DNA of 64,000 nucleotides from Psychrobacillus sp044762855 (GTDB taxonomy: Bacteria > Bacillota > Bacilli > Bacillales_A > Planococcaceae). Under the pieces are notes generated by a model. That model had not been told where the DNA came from. It did no database searches and saw only the letters and a program-made list of their open reading frames with translations. Shown one piece after another: positions 16,667 to 24,301 of the stretch. Position 1 is the first letter of the stretch. Each line of letters opens with the position of its first letter. The stretch is from contig NZ_JBIWFB010000004.1 of the NCBI RefSeq assembly GCF_044762855.1, positions 276,810 to 340,809 of the forward strand. The letters run 5' to 3'. The position numbers and the translations under genes are program-made.

Positions 16667-17587
16667 ATGAAAAAGTTTTTGCAAACCATAATGGCTATAA
16701 TACTAGTAATAGGAGCATTTATTGCCCCGTCTATTGCAAGTGCTGACTCTGATGGATCGACGACAACCGAAGAAGTAGTAAATGAGAAATTTGGTGCTCC
16801 AATCGTTGTTTACGGTGGCAATCTAACAGAAGAACAAAAGAATAGTGTAAAAGAAAGTTTAAAAATAACAGATAGCTCTGATGTTCAAGAAATTGAAGTA
16901 ACAGGGCAAGATTTGGTGACTTATTTAAAAGACGGAGATGCATCTGCTAGAATGTTTTCTTCTGCTAAGATTACTAGAAAAGATGCAGGAAAAGGGTTAG
17001 TTATTAATATTGTTACCCCAAGTAATATTACAGAAGTAACTTCTGAAATGTATGCCAATGCAATGCTAACAGCTGGTATTCAAGATGCAGTTGTTGAAAT
17101 TGCAGCACCCAAACCAGTTACTGGCCATTCGGCATTAGTTGGGATCTATAAAGCGTATGAAGTAACAGGTGGAAAGCTAGATACAGAACGTACAGATGTA
17201 GCAAGTGATGAGTTATCTGTAGCGACCATACTTTCAAAAGAAGCAGGTATTGATGAAGCAAAAGTAAGTGAGTTATTGACAGAAATTAAAAAGCAAATTG
17301 CTGAACAAAACCCAGTCTCTCGTGAAGAAGTAGAAAAAATTGTATCGGAGCAGCTTGCCAACTTGAAAATTGAGCTTTCCGAAAAAGATCGACAGTTATT
17401 AATCGATATTATGGATCGTATTCGTCAATTAGATATCGATTTTAGTAAATGGTCCGATCAGTTAAATGATTTAAGTAAAACAATTGAAGAAAAAGTAGGT
17501 AATCTTGTCGATAACGAAGGTTTTTGGCAAAGTGTAAAAGATTTCTTCAAGAATTTAATCGATTCTATTCGTTCTATTTTTAACTAA
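16667..17587 (+). CDS. DUF1002 (YpuA-like) exported protein
   Basis: 306 residues. A signal peptide (residues 1-26, ending IASADS) indicates export. The body carries the DUF1002 features: GAPIVVYGGNLTEEQKNSVK, a TPSNITEVTSEMYANAMLTAGI segment and the VEIAAPKPVTGHSALVGIYK motif. The C-terminal third is helical and probably coiled-coil, ending in an amphipathic helix (FWQSVKDFFKNLIDSIRSIF). The ATG at 16667 is chosen by AAAGGAG and the signal peptide. Function of the family is unknown. A palindromic terminator follows. Confidence 0.85.
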   Translation: MKKFLQTIMAIILVIGAFIAPSIASADSDGSTTTEEVVNEKFGAPIVVYGGNLTEEQKNSVKESLKITDSSDVQEIEVTGQDLVTYLKDGDASARMFSSAKITRKDAGKGLVINIVTPSNITEVTSEMYANAMLTAGIQDAVVEIAAPKPVTGHSALVGIYKAYEVTGGKLDTERTDVASDELSVATILSKEAGIDEAKVSELLTEIKKQIAEQNPVSREEVEKIVSEQLANLKIELSEKDRQLLIDIMDRIRQLDIDFSKWSDQLNDLSKTIEEKVGNLVDNEGFWQSVKDFFKNLIDSIRSIFN

Positions 17588-17592
17588 AATTT

Positions 17593-17643
17593 GTCCCTGT
17601 GCAACAAACAATTCAGAATTGTTTGTTGCACAGGGACGTTTTA
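17593..17643 (+). terminator. Long perfect palindrome used as terminator, second copy
   Basis: 22-bp perfect arms around one base (17593-17637), beginning GTCCCTGTGCAACAAACAAT, followed by a T-rich tail. It is nearly identical to the murB terminator palindrome at 11133-11181 except for the R position (CARCAAAC). Confidence 0.85.
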
Positions 17644-17683
17644 TTTGCACACTAAATAAATATTTGTTAATATAAAATCAAGA

Positions 17684-17701
17684 TATCTCGAATTCAAGAT
17701 A
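17684..17701. promoter_or_regulatory. MhqR-type operator
   Basis: TATCTCGAATTCAAGATA is an imperfect inverted repeat that differs at one position from the MhqR consensus described in B. subtilis (ATCTCGAATTCGAGAT). It lies 22 bp before the ATG of a dioxygenase of the type MhqR controls. Confidence 0.75.
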
Positions 17702-17722
17702 TATAAGAAGGAGGAAGTTAAT

Positions 17723-18691
17723 ATGAAATTAGCAGGTATACACCATGTATCGGCCATTACTGGAGATGCGGATAAAAACCATGATTTTTTTACAAGAATA
17801 TTAGGAATGCGTTTAGTCAAAAAGAGCGTCAATCAGGATAGCACCTCTTCGTATCATTTGTTTTACGCAGACGCAGTTGGGACACCAGGAACGGATATGA
17901 CGTACTTTGACATTCCGATGGCAGGTAGAACATATCCTGGAGTATCTAGTATTAGTAACACGGCATTTCGAGTAAAAAGCGATGCTGCATTAATATTTTG
18001 GAAAACTAGATTCGAGCAATATGAAGTACCGCACGATCAAATTACGGAAAGATATGGTAGAAACACGCTTTACTTTGAAGATTTTGAAGGTTCAAGATTG
18101 ATGCTAGTTGTAGATGATGGTAAAGGAATTCCTTACGGAGAAGCATGGGTAAAAGATGAAATTTCAGCTGAAAATGCTATCGTTGGTTTAGGTCCGGTAA
18201 CATTAACGGTAAGAAAATCGACAGCAACAGAAAAAGTACTTCAAGATATACTTGGGTTCACGTTAGCAGGATCTTATCCATCCCCAATAGAAAAAATGCC
18301 CGATATTCTAGTTTACACAACTGGAAAAGGAGGACCAGCTGGAGAAGTGCATATAGAAACCCGCACAGACTTACCAATTGAGCAACCTGGACGAGGAAGC
18401 GTGCACCATGTGGCATTCCGGGTACCGACAATGGAAGATTATCCGAAATGGGAAGAATTATTGCACTCACATGGCTTTACTACTTCTGGTTTAGTTGATC
18501 GTTATTATTTTAAATCTATTTACTTTAGAGAACCGAACGGTATTCTATATGAATTGGCAACGGATGAACCAGGTTTCGACTCCGATGAGCCGATGGAATC
18601 ACTTGGAGAAAAACTCGCACTGCCGCCTTTTTTAGAGCCGCAAAGAGCACAAATTGAAGCCAAGTTGCGTCCGTTGTCAATTAACAAATAG
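17723..18691 (+). CDS. Ring-cleaving dioxygenase/glyoxalase-fold protein, MhqO/MhqA type
   Basis: 322 residues with two vicinal-oxygen-chelate halves. The first begins GIHHVSAITGDADKNHDFFTRILGMRLVKKSVNQD and the second has GSVHHVAFRVP and REPNGILYELATDEPGF; the His and Glu residues bind a metal. B. subtilis homologues (MhqA, MhqE, MhqO) protect against quinones and catechols and are repressed by MhqR. The operator upstream supports the same regulation here. No mhqR gene is in the window. RBS AAGGAGGAAG. Confidence 0.9.
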   Translation: MKLAGIHHVSAITGDADKNHDFFTRILGMRLVKKSVNQDSTSSYHLFYADAVGTPGTDMTYFDIPMAGRTYPGVSSISNTAFRVKSDAALIFWKTRFEQYEVPHDQITERYGRNTLYFEDFEGSRLMLVVDDGKGIPYGEAWVKDEISAENAIVGLGPVTLTVRKSTATEKVLQDILGFTLAGSYPSPIEKMPDILVYTTGKGGPAGEVHIETRTDLPIEQPGRGSVHHVAFRVPTMEDYPKWEELLHSHGFTTSGLVDRYYFKSIYFREPNGILYELATDEPGFDSDEPMESLGEKLALPPFLEPQRAQIEAKLRPLSINK

Positions 18692-18724
18692 ATGTGTTAA
18701 AATTCAGAAAAGGAGTGGTAAACA

Positions 18725-19006
18725 ATGGATTTTCAATACAAAGAATTAGGCAATGACGTTTTTGCATACGAGTATATACAAGAGGGAGAAAAACTTGGTG
18801 AAATAACGTGGACACTACTTGGAGATATCATGGTTATGGATCACACTTACGTTTCTGATAAGTTAAGAGGCCAAGGTGTAGCAAAAAAACTACTTGATAC
18901 TGCCGCTTCTCATGCTCGCGAAAACAATTTGAAAATGGAAGCTGTATGCTCTTACGTTGTAGCCGTCTTCAATAAATCAGATGAATATAATGATGTAAAA
19001 GCTTGA
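18725..19006 (+). CDS. YjdJ-type short GNAT acetyltransferase
   Basis: 93 residues of the small Gcn5-related fold: a beta strand pair (AYEYIQEGEKLGEITW), MVMDHTYVSDKLRGQGVAKKLLDTAASHAR with the acetyl-CoA loop RGQGVA, and CSYVVAVFNK at the end. This N-acetyltransferase-like family lacks the N-terminal part of standard GNATs. Substrate unknown. RBS AAAAGGAGTGG, 33 nt after the dioxygenase, so it is probably in the same transcript and under the same MhqR-type control. Confidence 0.85.
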   Translation: MDFQYKELGNDVFAYEYIQEGEKLGEITWTLLGDIMVMDHTYVSDKLRGQGVAKKLLDTAASHARENNLKMEAVCSYVVAVFNKSDEYNDVKA

Positions 19007-19018
19007 GTAAAACTAAAA

Positions 19019-19059
19019 CAAAAAGGCAATCCGCTTTTAAATGAGTGGATTGCCTTTTA
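19019..19059. terminator. Bidirectional terminator
   Basis: AAAAGGCAATCC pairs with GGATTGCCTTTT, flanked by A and T runs. Confidence 0.82.
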
Positions 19060-19070
19060 TCTTTTTCCTA

Positions 19071-19169
19071 CTATATCTGTGTAAATAATACTAAAATTCC
19101 TGTTAATACGGAAGCACCTGCCAATGTATAAAAGAAATCAGACTGGTTAAAAATCAACTTTTTCTCCAT
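19071..19169 (-). CDS. Putative 32-residue membrane peptide
   Basis: ATG at 19169 follows an excellent ribosome site (AAAGGAGGATG), giving MEKKLIFNQSDFFYTLAGAS plus a hydrophobic tail ending FTQI. One membrane segment (about residues 12-29) is predicted. A sequence resembling a sigma-B promoter (19206-19231) lies at normal distance upstream, and a terminator follows. No homologue is recalled. It is too short for statistical certainty; the signals around it are the main support. Confidence 0.55.
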   Translation of the reverse strand: MEKKLIFNQSDFFYTLAGASVLTGILVLFTQI

Positions 19170-19205
19170 CTAATCATCCTCCTTTAAATAAGTGTTAGTA
19201 TATAA

Positions 19206-19231
19206 ATGCCCAAGTTTTAAAATTTTTAAAC
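19206..19231 (-). promoter_or_regulatory. Sigma-B-like promoter of the 32-residue peptide gene
   Basis: On the minus strand GTTTAA (19231-19226), 14-bp spacer, GGGCAT (19211-19206); one mismatch in the -10 box. Its -35 lies 2 bp from the -35 of the divergent promoter. Confidence 0.58.
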
Positions 19232-19233
19232 AG

Positions 19234-19258
19234 GTTTAACCCAAAAGATGGGGGGAAG
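19234..19258 (+). promoter_or_regulatory. Sigma-B-like promoter of the DUF4064 gene
   Basis: GTTTAA (19234-19239), 13-bp spacer, GGGAAG (19253-19258); one mismatch in the -10 box. The start codon is 75 bp downstream. Confidence 0.55.
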
Positions 19259-19333
19259 ATTAAAAAAGACGGAACTTTTATTAATTGTATTCGTAGAATA
19301 AATTGTAATAAAACTTTTATGGAGGTTATTTAT

Positions 19334-19795
19334 ATGTCACGTACTGGAGAAATTGTTTTAGGTGTTATTAGTGCTCTATTTACTATTATTGCAATTATAG
19401 GATTATCTATTCTCGTAGTAAGCGGTAGTGCCGCGATGCAAGACGAGTCTGTAAAGTCTGAATTTCAACAACAAATCTTGAATGATCCAACTTTTACAGG
19501 AGAAGAAGCTGAAATGGTTGCTCAATTTGTGGATGTATTACCAGACATGTTAAGCGCTTTTGGATGGGGATTTGTTATTGTCCTTGTGATTAGCCTTGTG
19601 TTGAATATCGTTGGAATTGTTGCTGTTACTAAAAACAAAAAACCAAAGCTTGCAGGTGCTATGTTTATAATAGCTGGTCTGTTAGCTGGAATTATTTCTT
19701 TAACTTCTATTTTATTGTATATCGCTGCAATTATGTGTTTCGTTCGTAAGCCGCCAGTGCAATTTGCTGAAGAAGAATATTATAAAACTGTGTAA
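19334..19795 (+). CDS. DUF4064-family membrane protein
   Basis: 153 residues with about four membrane segments (near 8-30, 75-97, 105-125, 118-138) and a polar extracytoplasmic loop (AAMQDESVKSEFQQQILNDP). The first segment motif RTGEIVLGVISALFTIIAI and the layout match the DUF4064 family of bacilli. The ATG at 19334 is chosen by GGAGGTTATT. Function unknown. The divergent sigma-B-like promoter pair upstream suggests stress induction. Confidence 0.75.
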   Translation: MSRTGEIVLGVISALFTIIAIIGLSILVVSGSAAMQDESVKSEFQQQILNDPTFTGEEAEMVAQFVDVLPDMLSAFGWGFVIVLVISLVLNIVGIVAVTKNKKPKLAGAMFIIAGLLAGIISLTSILLYIAAIMCFVRKPPVQFAEEEYYKTV

Positions 19796-19798
19796 TTA

Positions 19799-19830
19799 GA
19801 AAAACACTAGCCTAATAAGCTAGTGTTTTC
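19799..19830. terminator. Bidirectional terminator
   Basis: AAAACACTAGC pairs with GCTAGTGTTTT around CTAATAA, between converging genes. Confidence 0.85.
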
Positions 19831-20303
19831 AATAGATACATATATTTTGCTGTGGATAAAGGATGGCCCTCAAAATATTCGTCAAATTCTTCTAAGCACT
19901 CAAATCCGAAGTGTTCATAAAACTCACGAGCTTTTTTATTCTCGCTTTCTACATAAACGAATAATTGGCGACCGGTATGCATTTCTTCTAACCCTGCTTG
20001 CAGTAGCTTTTTACCTAACCCGAGTTGTTGATACTCAGGTAATATGTAAATGGCAGTAAGTTCTGCATCACCATCCTCATCTACATAGGTAAAGCTTGCG
20101 AATCCAACTGGTTGCCCTTTATATTCAGCGAGTAAAAAAATTGTTTTTTCCATTCGTTTCGCAAGCATTGTATTTGAATAAGCCTTTTCTAAAAACAGTG
20201 CTTGTATATTATCAGGAATGATATCTTTATATGTTTCGTTCCAACTGATCTTTGCGATTTGTTGTACAGTTGAAATATCTTCTAACGTTGTCGCCCTAAT
20301 CAT
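19812..20303 (-). CDS. GNAT acetyltransferase, PaiA-like
   Basis: 163 residues: IRATTLEDISTVQQIAKISWNETY at the N-terminus, then TAIYILPEYQQLGLGKKLLQAGLE with the acetyl-CoA loop QQLGLGK and the C-terminal VESENKKAREFYEHFGFE motif. Proteins of this shape include spermidine acetyltransferase PaiA, but substrate specificity cannot be read. RBS AGAGGTGA at good spacing. A single-gene unit. Confidence 0.85.
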   Translation of the reverse strand: MIRATTLEDISTVQQIAKISWNETYKDIIPDNIQALFLEKAYSNTMLAKRMEKTIFLLAEYKGQPVGFASFTYVDEDGDAELTAIYILPEYQQLGLGKKLLQAGLEEMHTGRQLFVYVESENKKAREFYEHFGFECLEEFDEYFEGHPLSTAKYMYLLKTLAY

Positions 20304-20412
20304 TTGAAATCACCTCTAAATTCTTTTTGTTATCATATCAAAAATACGAACAATCTTCTACCAATAAGTAGAATAAAGTTACAAGCAATACAAGTTATAA
20401 GAAAGAATATAC

Positions 20413-20437
20413 GTTTAGATGATTTAAATATGGGTAT
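20413..20437 (+). promoter_or_regulatory. Sigma-B promoter of the YtxH-like gene
   Basis: GTTTAG (20413-20418), 13-bp spacer, GGGTAT (20432-20437); one mismatch in the -35. The ATG is 46 bp downstream. Confidence 0.68.
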
Positions 20438-20482
20438 GTATATTAACAGGTAGAATATCAGAAAAACTCGGAGGTAATACTA

Positions 20483-20779
20483 ATGGCAAAAAATAAATCA
20501 TTATTGTTAGCAGGTCTTGCAGCGGGGGCATATGCCTATTTCAGAAAAAAAGAGAATCGAGATAAAGCAGTTGTAGCTTTTAACAATACGAAAGCCAAAG
20601 TAAATTCGTATATGGAAGCACAAAAGCATAATAATTCAGATTTAACGGAAACTGGTAATCCAGATCCACAAAATATCCCAGATAACAAAATGGTATCTGA
20701 AGGGGCAATGACAAGTGTCCAGTACTATAACGAAGAAGTACAAGACAAAGCAAACAAATCTAAAGAGGATACAAAATAA
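20483..20779 (+). CDS. Small YtxH-like stress protein, unknown function
   Basis: 98 residues: a short N-terminal hydrophobic segment (LLLAGLAAGAYAYF) followed by a basic and then acidic polar region with no fixed structure evident. The layout resembles YtxH/general stress proteins of Firmicutes, but the match is by shape only. RBS CGGAGGT. The sigma-B promoter upstream supports a general-stress role. Confidence 0.65.
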   Translation: MAKNKSLLLAGLAAGAYAYFRKKENRDKAVVAFNNTKAKVNSYMEAQKHNNSDLTETGNPDPQNIPDNKMVSEGAMTSVQYYNEEVQDKANKSKEDTK

Positions 20780-20808
20780 AAAGGAGCCTATCATGGCGCC
20801 TTTTTATT
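20780..20808. terminator. Bidirectional terminator
   Basis: AAAAAGGAGCC pairs with GGCGCCTTTTT (one mismatch), between converging genes. Confidence 0.75.
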
Positions 20809-21933
20809 ATTAAAAATAGACAGTACTGACGTAATGAGTAAAATAACTCCTGTTAATAAAAAGCCATCATTCGCAGTTAACTCTAAATAACCAGTCAAAC
20901 TGGAACCAGCGACAACCCCGATCGAGAAAAACGCATAAAAATATCCATATGCTTTCCCACGGTAAGAAGTATCTGTAGAATCTATTAATAACGAATTAAT
21001 GGAAGGAAATAAAAACGCAAAGCCAACCCCATAAACACCCATCCATATATACATAAGTGACAGTATCTCTGATTGACCCAAGAGTAACATGCTAATACCC
21101 ATAAGTGCCATCCCAAAAGCTAATGTTTTAACAGGTTTCACTCGATCGAAAATCCGATTAGTTGGAAGGATAAAAATTAGAATAGCAACAAATCCAAATG
21201 TACTTAGTAGTAATCCACTAGTTTTCGAATCAAATCCGAGCTGCACAATTTTAAGAGGGAGCATATATGCCAATACGCCTTGTGAAAACATTAAGAAAAA
21301 TGCCCCAGCAAAAGCTTTAACTAAACCAGCTTCCTTAAAAAATGAACGAATGGATATAGAGGAAGTGGACCTAGCAATTGGTGTTTTTTTATGTACTGTA
21401 ACGGATCTTAAAATAATCAGCGTTAAGAGACTTAACAAAAGCATGATGGAACCAGTAATACTAAGTACAAATACTTCACTTTTTTTACTCGCAATGATAC
21501 CACTCATAGCGGGACCAACGATAGCAGCTAAACCGACAAATGCTCCAGATAATGCCACGCCTTTTCCGCGTTTTTCGCTAGCAGTTTGGTTAGCTGAAAA
21601 AGTAAACGCTGCAGGAACGATTAAACCTGCAACCAAACCATGGATAAAACGTATGAATAATAGGCCGATTGGTTCTGTTACTAATTGATATAAGAATAAG
21701 GCTCCGCTCGTTGTAACCAAACCGAATAGTAAGATATAAAATGGTCCCTTTTTATCGGTCCAAAAACCAGAAATAACATTTCCGATTGTATTCGAAAATG
21801 AATACATACCTACAACTAAGCCAGTAATAAATGGAGTTGCCCCAAGCGTCGTGGCAAATGGACTCATGATTGGCAACTGTGTAAATAAATCAAAAAAGGA
21901 AAAAAAGATAATAATATATACAAAAAAGCGCAA
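20791..21933 (-). CDS. MFS transporter
   Basis: 380 residues with 12 membrane segments. The loop between segments 2 and 3 is GFWTDKKGP, and the motif of segment 5 is GLAAIVGPAMSG. This is a proton-driven exporter type of the drug/metabolite group. The start is TTG after GAGGAAC. No linked regulator or enzyme indicates the substrate. A single gene between terminator and the AraC gene (divergent). Confidence 0.85.
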   Translation of the reverse strand: MRFFVYIIIFFSFFDLFTQLPIMSPFATTLGATPFITGLVVGMYSFSNTIGNVISGFWTDKKGPFYILLFGLVTTSGALFLYQLVTEPIGLLFIRFIHGLVAGLIVPAAFTFSANQTASEKRGKGVALSGAFVGLAAIVGPAMSGIIASKKSEVFVLSITGSIMLLLSLLTLIILRSVTVHKKTPIARSTSSISIRSFFKEAGLVKAFAGAFFLMFSQGVLAYMLPLKIVQLGFDSKTSGLLLSTFGFVAILIFILPTNRIFDRVKPVKTLAFGMALMGISMLLLGQSEILSLMYIWMGVYGVGFAFLFPSINSLLIDSTDTSYRGKAYGYFYAFFSIGVVAGSSLTGYLELTANDGFLLTGVILLITSVLSIFNNKKAP

Positions 21934-22279
21934 ATTAGTTCCTCATTTCTATATTGAACTACTCTTTAGTTTATCATTTAGAACTGTTTCTCACTAGAAA
22001 TATGGGGAAGGGGCGAAGCTAGTAGAAATAATTCCAAAAAATTCATATTAACTATTTGAAAGATAGAAGTAATAGCCGAAATAAATAATAGAAAACGAAG
22101 AGTTTTACTATAATAGGAAAAAAATTATGAATATAATAGGTGAAAAATTCAACGTGAATGATTTCACTTATTTTAAGAGAAAATAGTTTTAATTACCAGT
22201 ATAATGATATAAAATGATGCTGTGTCCCTAAATCAAAAGGTATTTCAAAAGTACTAGGAAAAAGAAAGATGAGGATTAT
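21934..22279. other. 346-bp AT-rich intergenic region
   Basis: Lies between the divergent MFS and AraC genes. Several TATAAT-like boxes are present (for example near 22200-22212), but no convincing full promoter, hairpin or coding frame is seen. Confidence 0.5.
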
Positions 22280-23071
22280 ATGTATAGTAAAGATAAAATA
22301 TTTTTAGAGTATTTCTCTAAGTCTTATAACAAAGAAATGGGTGTCACTAATAGAATTGAAGGTTTAGATCAATTTTTCGAATTAGAAAAGAAGTTATTCC
22401 TTCATATGTTTTCATATGAAATTGAAGAAGCAAAAGCAGTTTTAAGAAAAATGATTGATTTAATCATTGCCAGAACTGGCAAACATATGATTTTAAATGT
22501 GAAAAATTACTACATACAATTAGCTTCCATTATGGCAAGAAAACTGTATGAAAACCAGGTGCCCACTGATAAAGTAATGGCATTTAATATTGCTAGTGTT
22601 GATATTATTGATACACAAATGAATGATGCACAGTTTCTTCAATGTGCAGATGAATTAGTAGAATTTTTTGTTATGGTCATCACAGAAAGAAAAAAGCCAT
22701 CCTTTGGTCATCAAACGGTTAACAAGGTTATATTATTTATAAGCGATGGAAATGAGACAAACCTAACAGTGGAGGATATTGCAAACCATTTCAATATTAG
22801 TACAAGCCATTTATCTCGTATTTTTAGGGAACATACGGGAGTAACTCTCGTAGAATATTTAAATATTCGTAAGGTCGAGGAATGTCAGTACTTTTTAAGA
22901 CATACGAATAAAGCTATCTTGGATATTTCGGATTCCTTCCATTTTTGTAACCAAAGTTATTTCACCCGTATATTTAAAAAATATACAGGGGTTACACCAA
23001 AACAATTTAGAAATCATCTGGAACATCCAAATTTCAAATATATTTTCCCTAATGAGCCTAAATCGCTTTAG
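22280..23071 (+). CDS. AraC-family transcriptional regulator
   Basis: 263 residues. The C-terminal two-helix-turn-helix domain is clear: LTVEDIANHFNISTSHLSRIFREHTGVTLVEYLNIRKVEECQYFLRHT followed by ILDISDSFHFCNQSYFTRIFKKYTGVTPKQFR. The N-terminal 150 residues are helical and resemble the sensory half of YesS/YtdP-like regulators rather than a cupin. The ligand and target are unknown. It is divergent from the MFS transporter, which is a candidate target. RBS GATGAGG. Confidence 0.88.
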   Translation: MYSKDKIFLEYFSKSYNKEMGVTNRIEGLDQFFELEKKLFLHMFSYEIEEAKAVLRKMIDLIIARTGKHMILNVKNYYIQLASIMARKLYENQVPTDKVMAFNIASVDIIDTQMNDAQFLQCADELVEFFVMVITERKKPSFGHQTVNKVILFISDGNETNLTVEDIANHFNISTSHLSRIFREHTGVTLVEYLNIRKVEECQYFLRHTNKAILDISDSFHFCNQSYFTRIFKKYTGVTPKQFRNHLEHPNFKYIFPNEPKSL

Positions 23072-23134
23072 ATTTGATAAATAGCTTCATAGTGATGTAT
23101 ACTCGGTATAGTTTGATAAATGTAGGTGAATGAA

Positions 23135-23902
23135 TTGAAAAAGAAAATTAGTTTACTTTCTATTCTTGTATTCGCAGCCATTGTACTTAGTGGATGTGCG
23201 GGAGTAGAAAACAAAGAGGGTACTTTTTACAATATATTTGTTCGACCTTTTGAGTTTTTAATACACTTCTTCGGTGAAATGTTTAATGGTAGCTATGGAC
23301 TAGCGATTATCGCTATTACAGTTATCATCCGTTTAGCCCTTATGCCGTTAATGCTTAGAAACTATAAGCACCAACAAGGTATGAAAGAAAAAATGGATAA
23401 ATTGAAACCAGAAATGGACGAAATCCAAAAGAAATTAAAGGAAACAAAATCTAAAGAAGAGCAAATGGCTTTACAGCAAGAAATGATGGGGCTGTACCGT
23501 AAACACGGAGTAAATCCACTAAATATGGGCTGTTTACCAATGATTATTCAAATGCCTATTGTCATGGGACTTTACTTTGCGATTTCACACTCAACTGAGA
23601 TCAAAGCACACCCATTTATGTGGTTTAATTTAGGTTCACCTGATATTGCGATGACGCTTATAGCAGGGGCAGTATATTTCATCCAAGCGAAAGTGTCATT
23701 GTGGACTGTACCTGAACAACAAAAGCAACAAATGAAGATGATGATTTATATTTCGCCTATTATGATTATGTTCATCTCGTTTAGCTCGATGGCAGCATTG
23801 CCACTTTACTGGACAGTTGGTGGGTTATTATTAATATTCCAAACATACTTAGGAAGAAAATTCTACTCGAATCATCCAGAGAAAGCAAAAGAATCAGTAT
23901 AA
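23135..23902 (+). CDS. YidC/Oxa1-family membrane protein insertase (lipoprotein form)
   Basis: 255 residues. A lipoprotein signal peptide ends in LSGC (Cys21), as in SpoIIIJ and YqjG. Five membrane segments follow, with the conserved Arg in the first (AITVIIRLALMPLML) and the cytoplasmic hairpin MKEKMDKLKPEMDEIQKKLKE. NPLNMGCLPMIIQMPIVMGLY is the family core. It inserts proteins into the membrane. The standard oxaA gene of bacilli lies by rnpA, so this is likely a second paralogue. TTG at 23135 is preferred to GTG at 23126 because AGGTG sits between them. Confidence 0.9.
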   Translation: MKKKISLLSILVFAAIVLSGCAGVENKEGTFYNIFVRPFEFLIHFFGEMFNGSYGLAIIAITVIIRLALMPLMLRNYKHQQGMKEKMDKLKPEMDEIQKKLKETKSKEEQMALQQEMMGLYRKHGVNPLNMGCLPMIIQMPIVMGLYFAISHSTEIKAHPFMWFNLGSPDIAMTLIAGAVYFIQAKVSLWTVPEQQKQQMKMMIYISPIMIMFISFSSMAALPLYWTVGGLLLIFQTYLGRKFYSNHPEKAKESV

Positions 23903-23933
23903 AAACGAAGCTTCGAGAGCTTCGTTTTTTTCT
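23903..23933 (+). terminator. Terminator of the yidC paralogue
   Basis: AACGAAGCT pairs with AGCTTCGTT around TCGAG, followed by seven T. Confidence 0.85.
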
Positions 23934-23950
23934 TGTGAGGTGTATGTGTA

Positions 23951-24196
23951 ATGAAGAAAAATTGGATTTTTTCTGTTTTAATTGTTGGAGCGGCAATTAC
24001 TGCATTAGTGTTTATTATCAAAGGTAATTTAAATTTGGCAGTACTATTTATGACAGCTATTTTTGCACTTAGTAACGGCTATCGTGCGATAAGTTTTAAG
24101 GAAAAAGGTTTCCCGCGAGAAGCAAAGTGGATGAGGACGATGGCAATCGTTTTTACTGTCCTATTTTTCGTCGTACTAGCATTAATATTATTTTAA
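23951..24196 (+). CDS. Small three-segment membrane protein, unknown function
   Basis: 81 residues with three membrane segments (about 5-22, 26-43, 61-80) separated by a short basic loop (SFKEKGFPREAKWMR). RBS GAGGTG. A terminator follows at once. No family recognised; it is not clearly linked to the insertase upstream because a terminator separates them. Confidence 0.65.
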   Translation: MKKNWIFSVLIVGAAITALVFIIKGNLNLAVLFMTAIFALSNGYRAISFKEKGFPREAKWMRTMAIVFTVLFFVVLALILF

Positions 24197-24198
24197 CA

Positions 24199-24236
24199 AG
24201 TGCGTTTACCTGAGAAAGGTAGGCGCATTTTTCTTA
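24199..24236 (+). terminator. Terminator of the small membrane protein gene
   Basis: TGCGTTTACC pairs with GGTAGGCGCA (mismatched pairs in the middle) and is followed by T residues. Confidence 0.65.
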
Positions 24237-24301
24237 TTAGTAATCGGAAAATATCTTTTAATAATAGAGGTTATGTAACTTTTTGTATTTTGAACATAGT
24301 G

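Noticed and set aside
21089..21688. 199-codon plus-strand frame opposite the MFS gene
   Set aside because: The minus-strand MFS protein has clear membrane segments and motifs; this frame is its antisense shadow.
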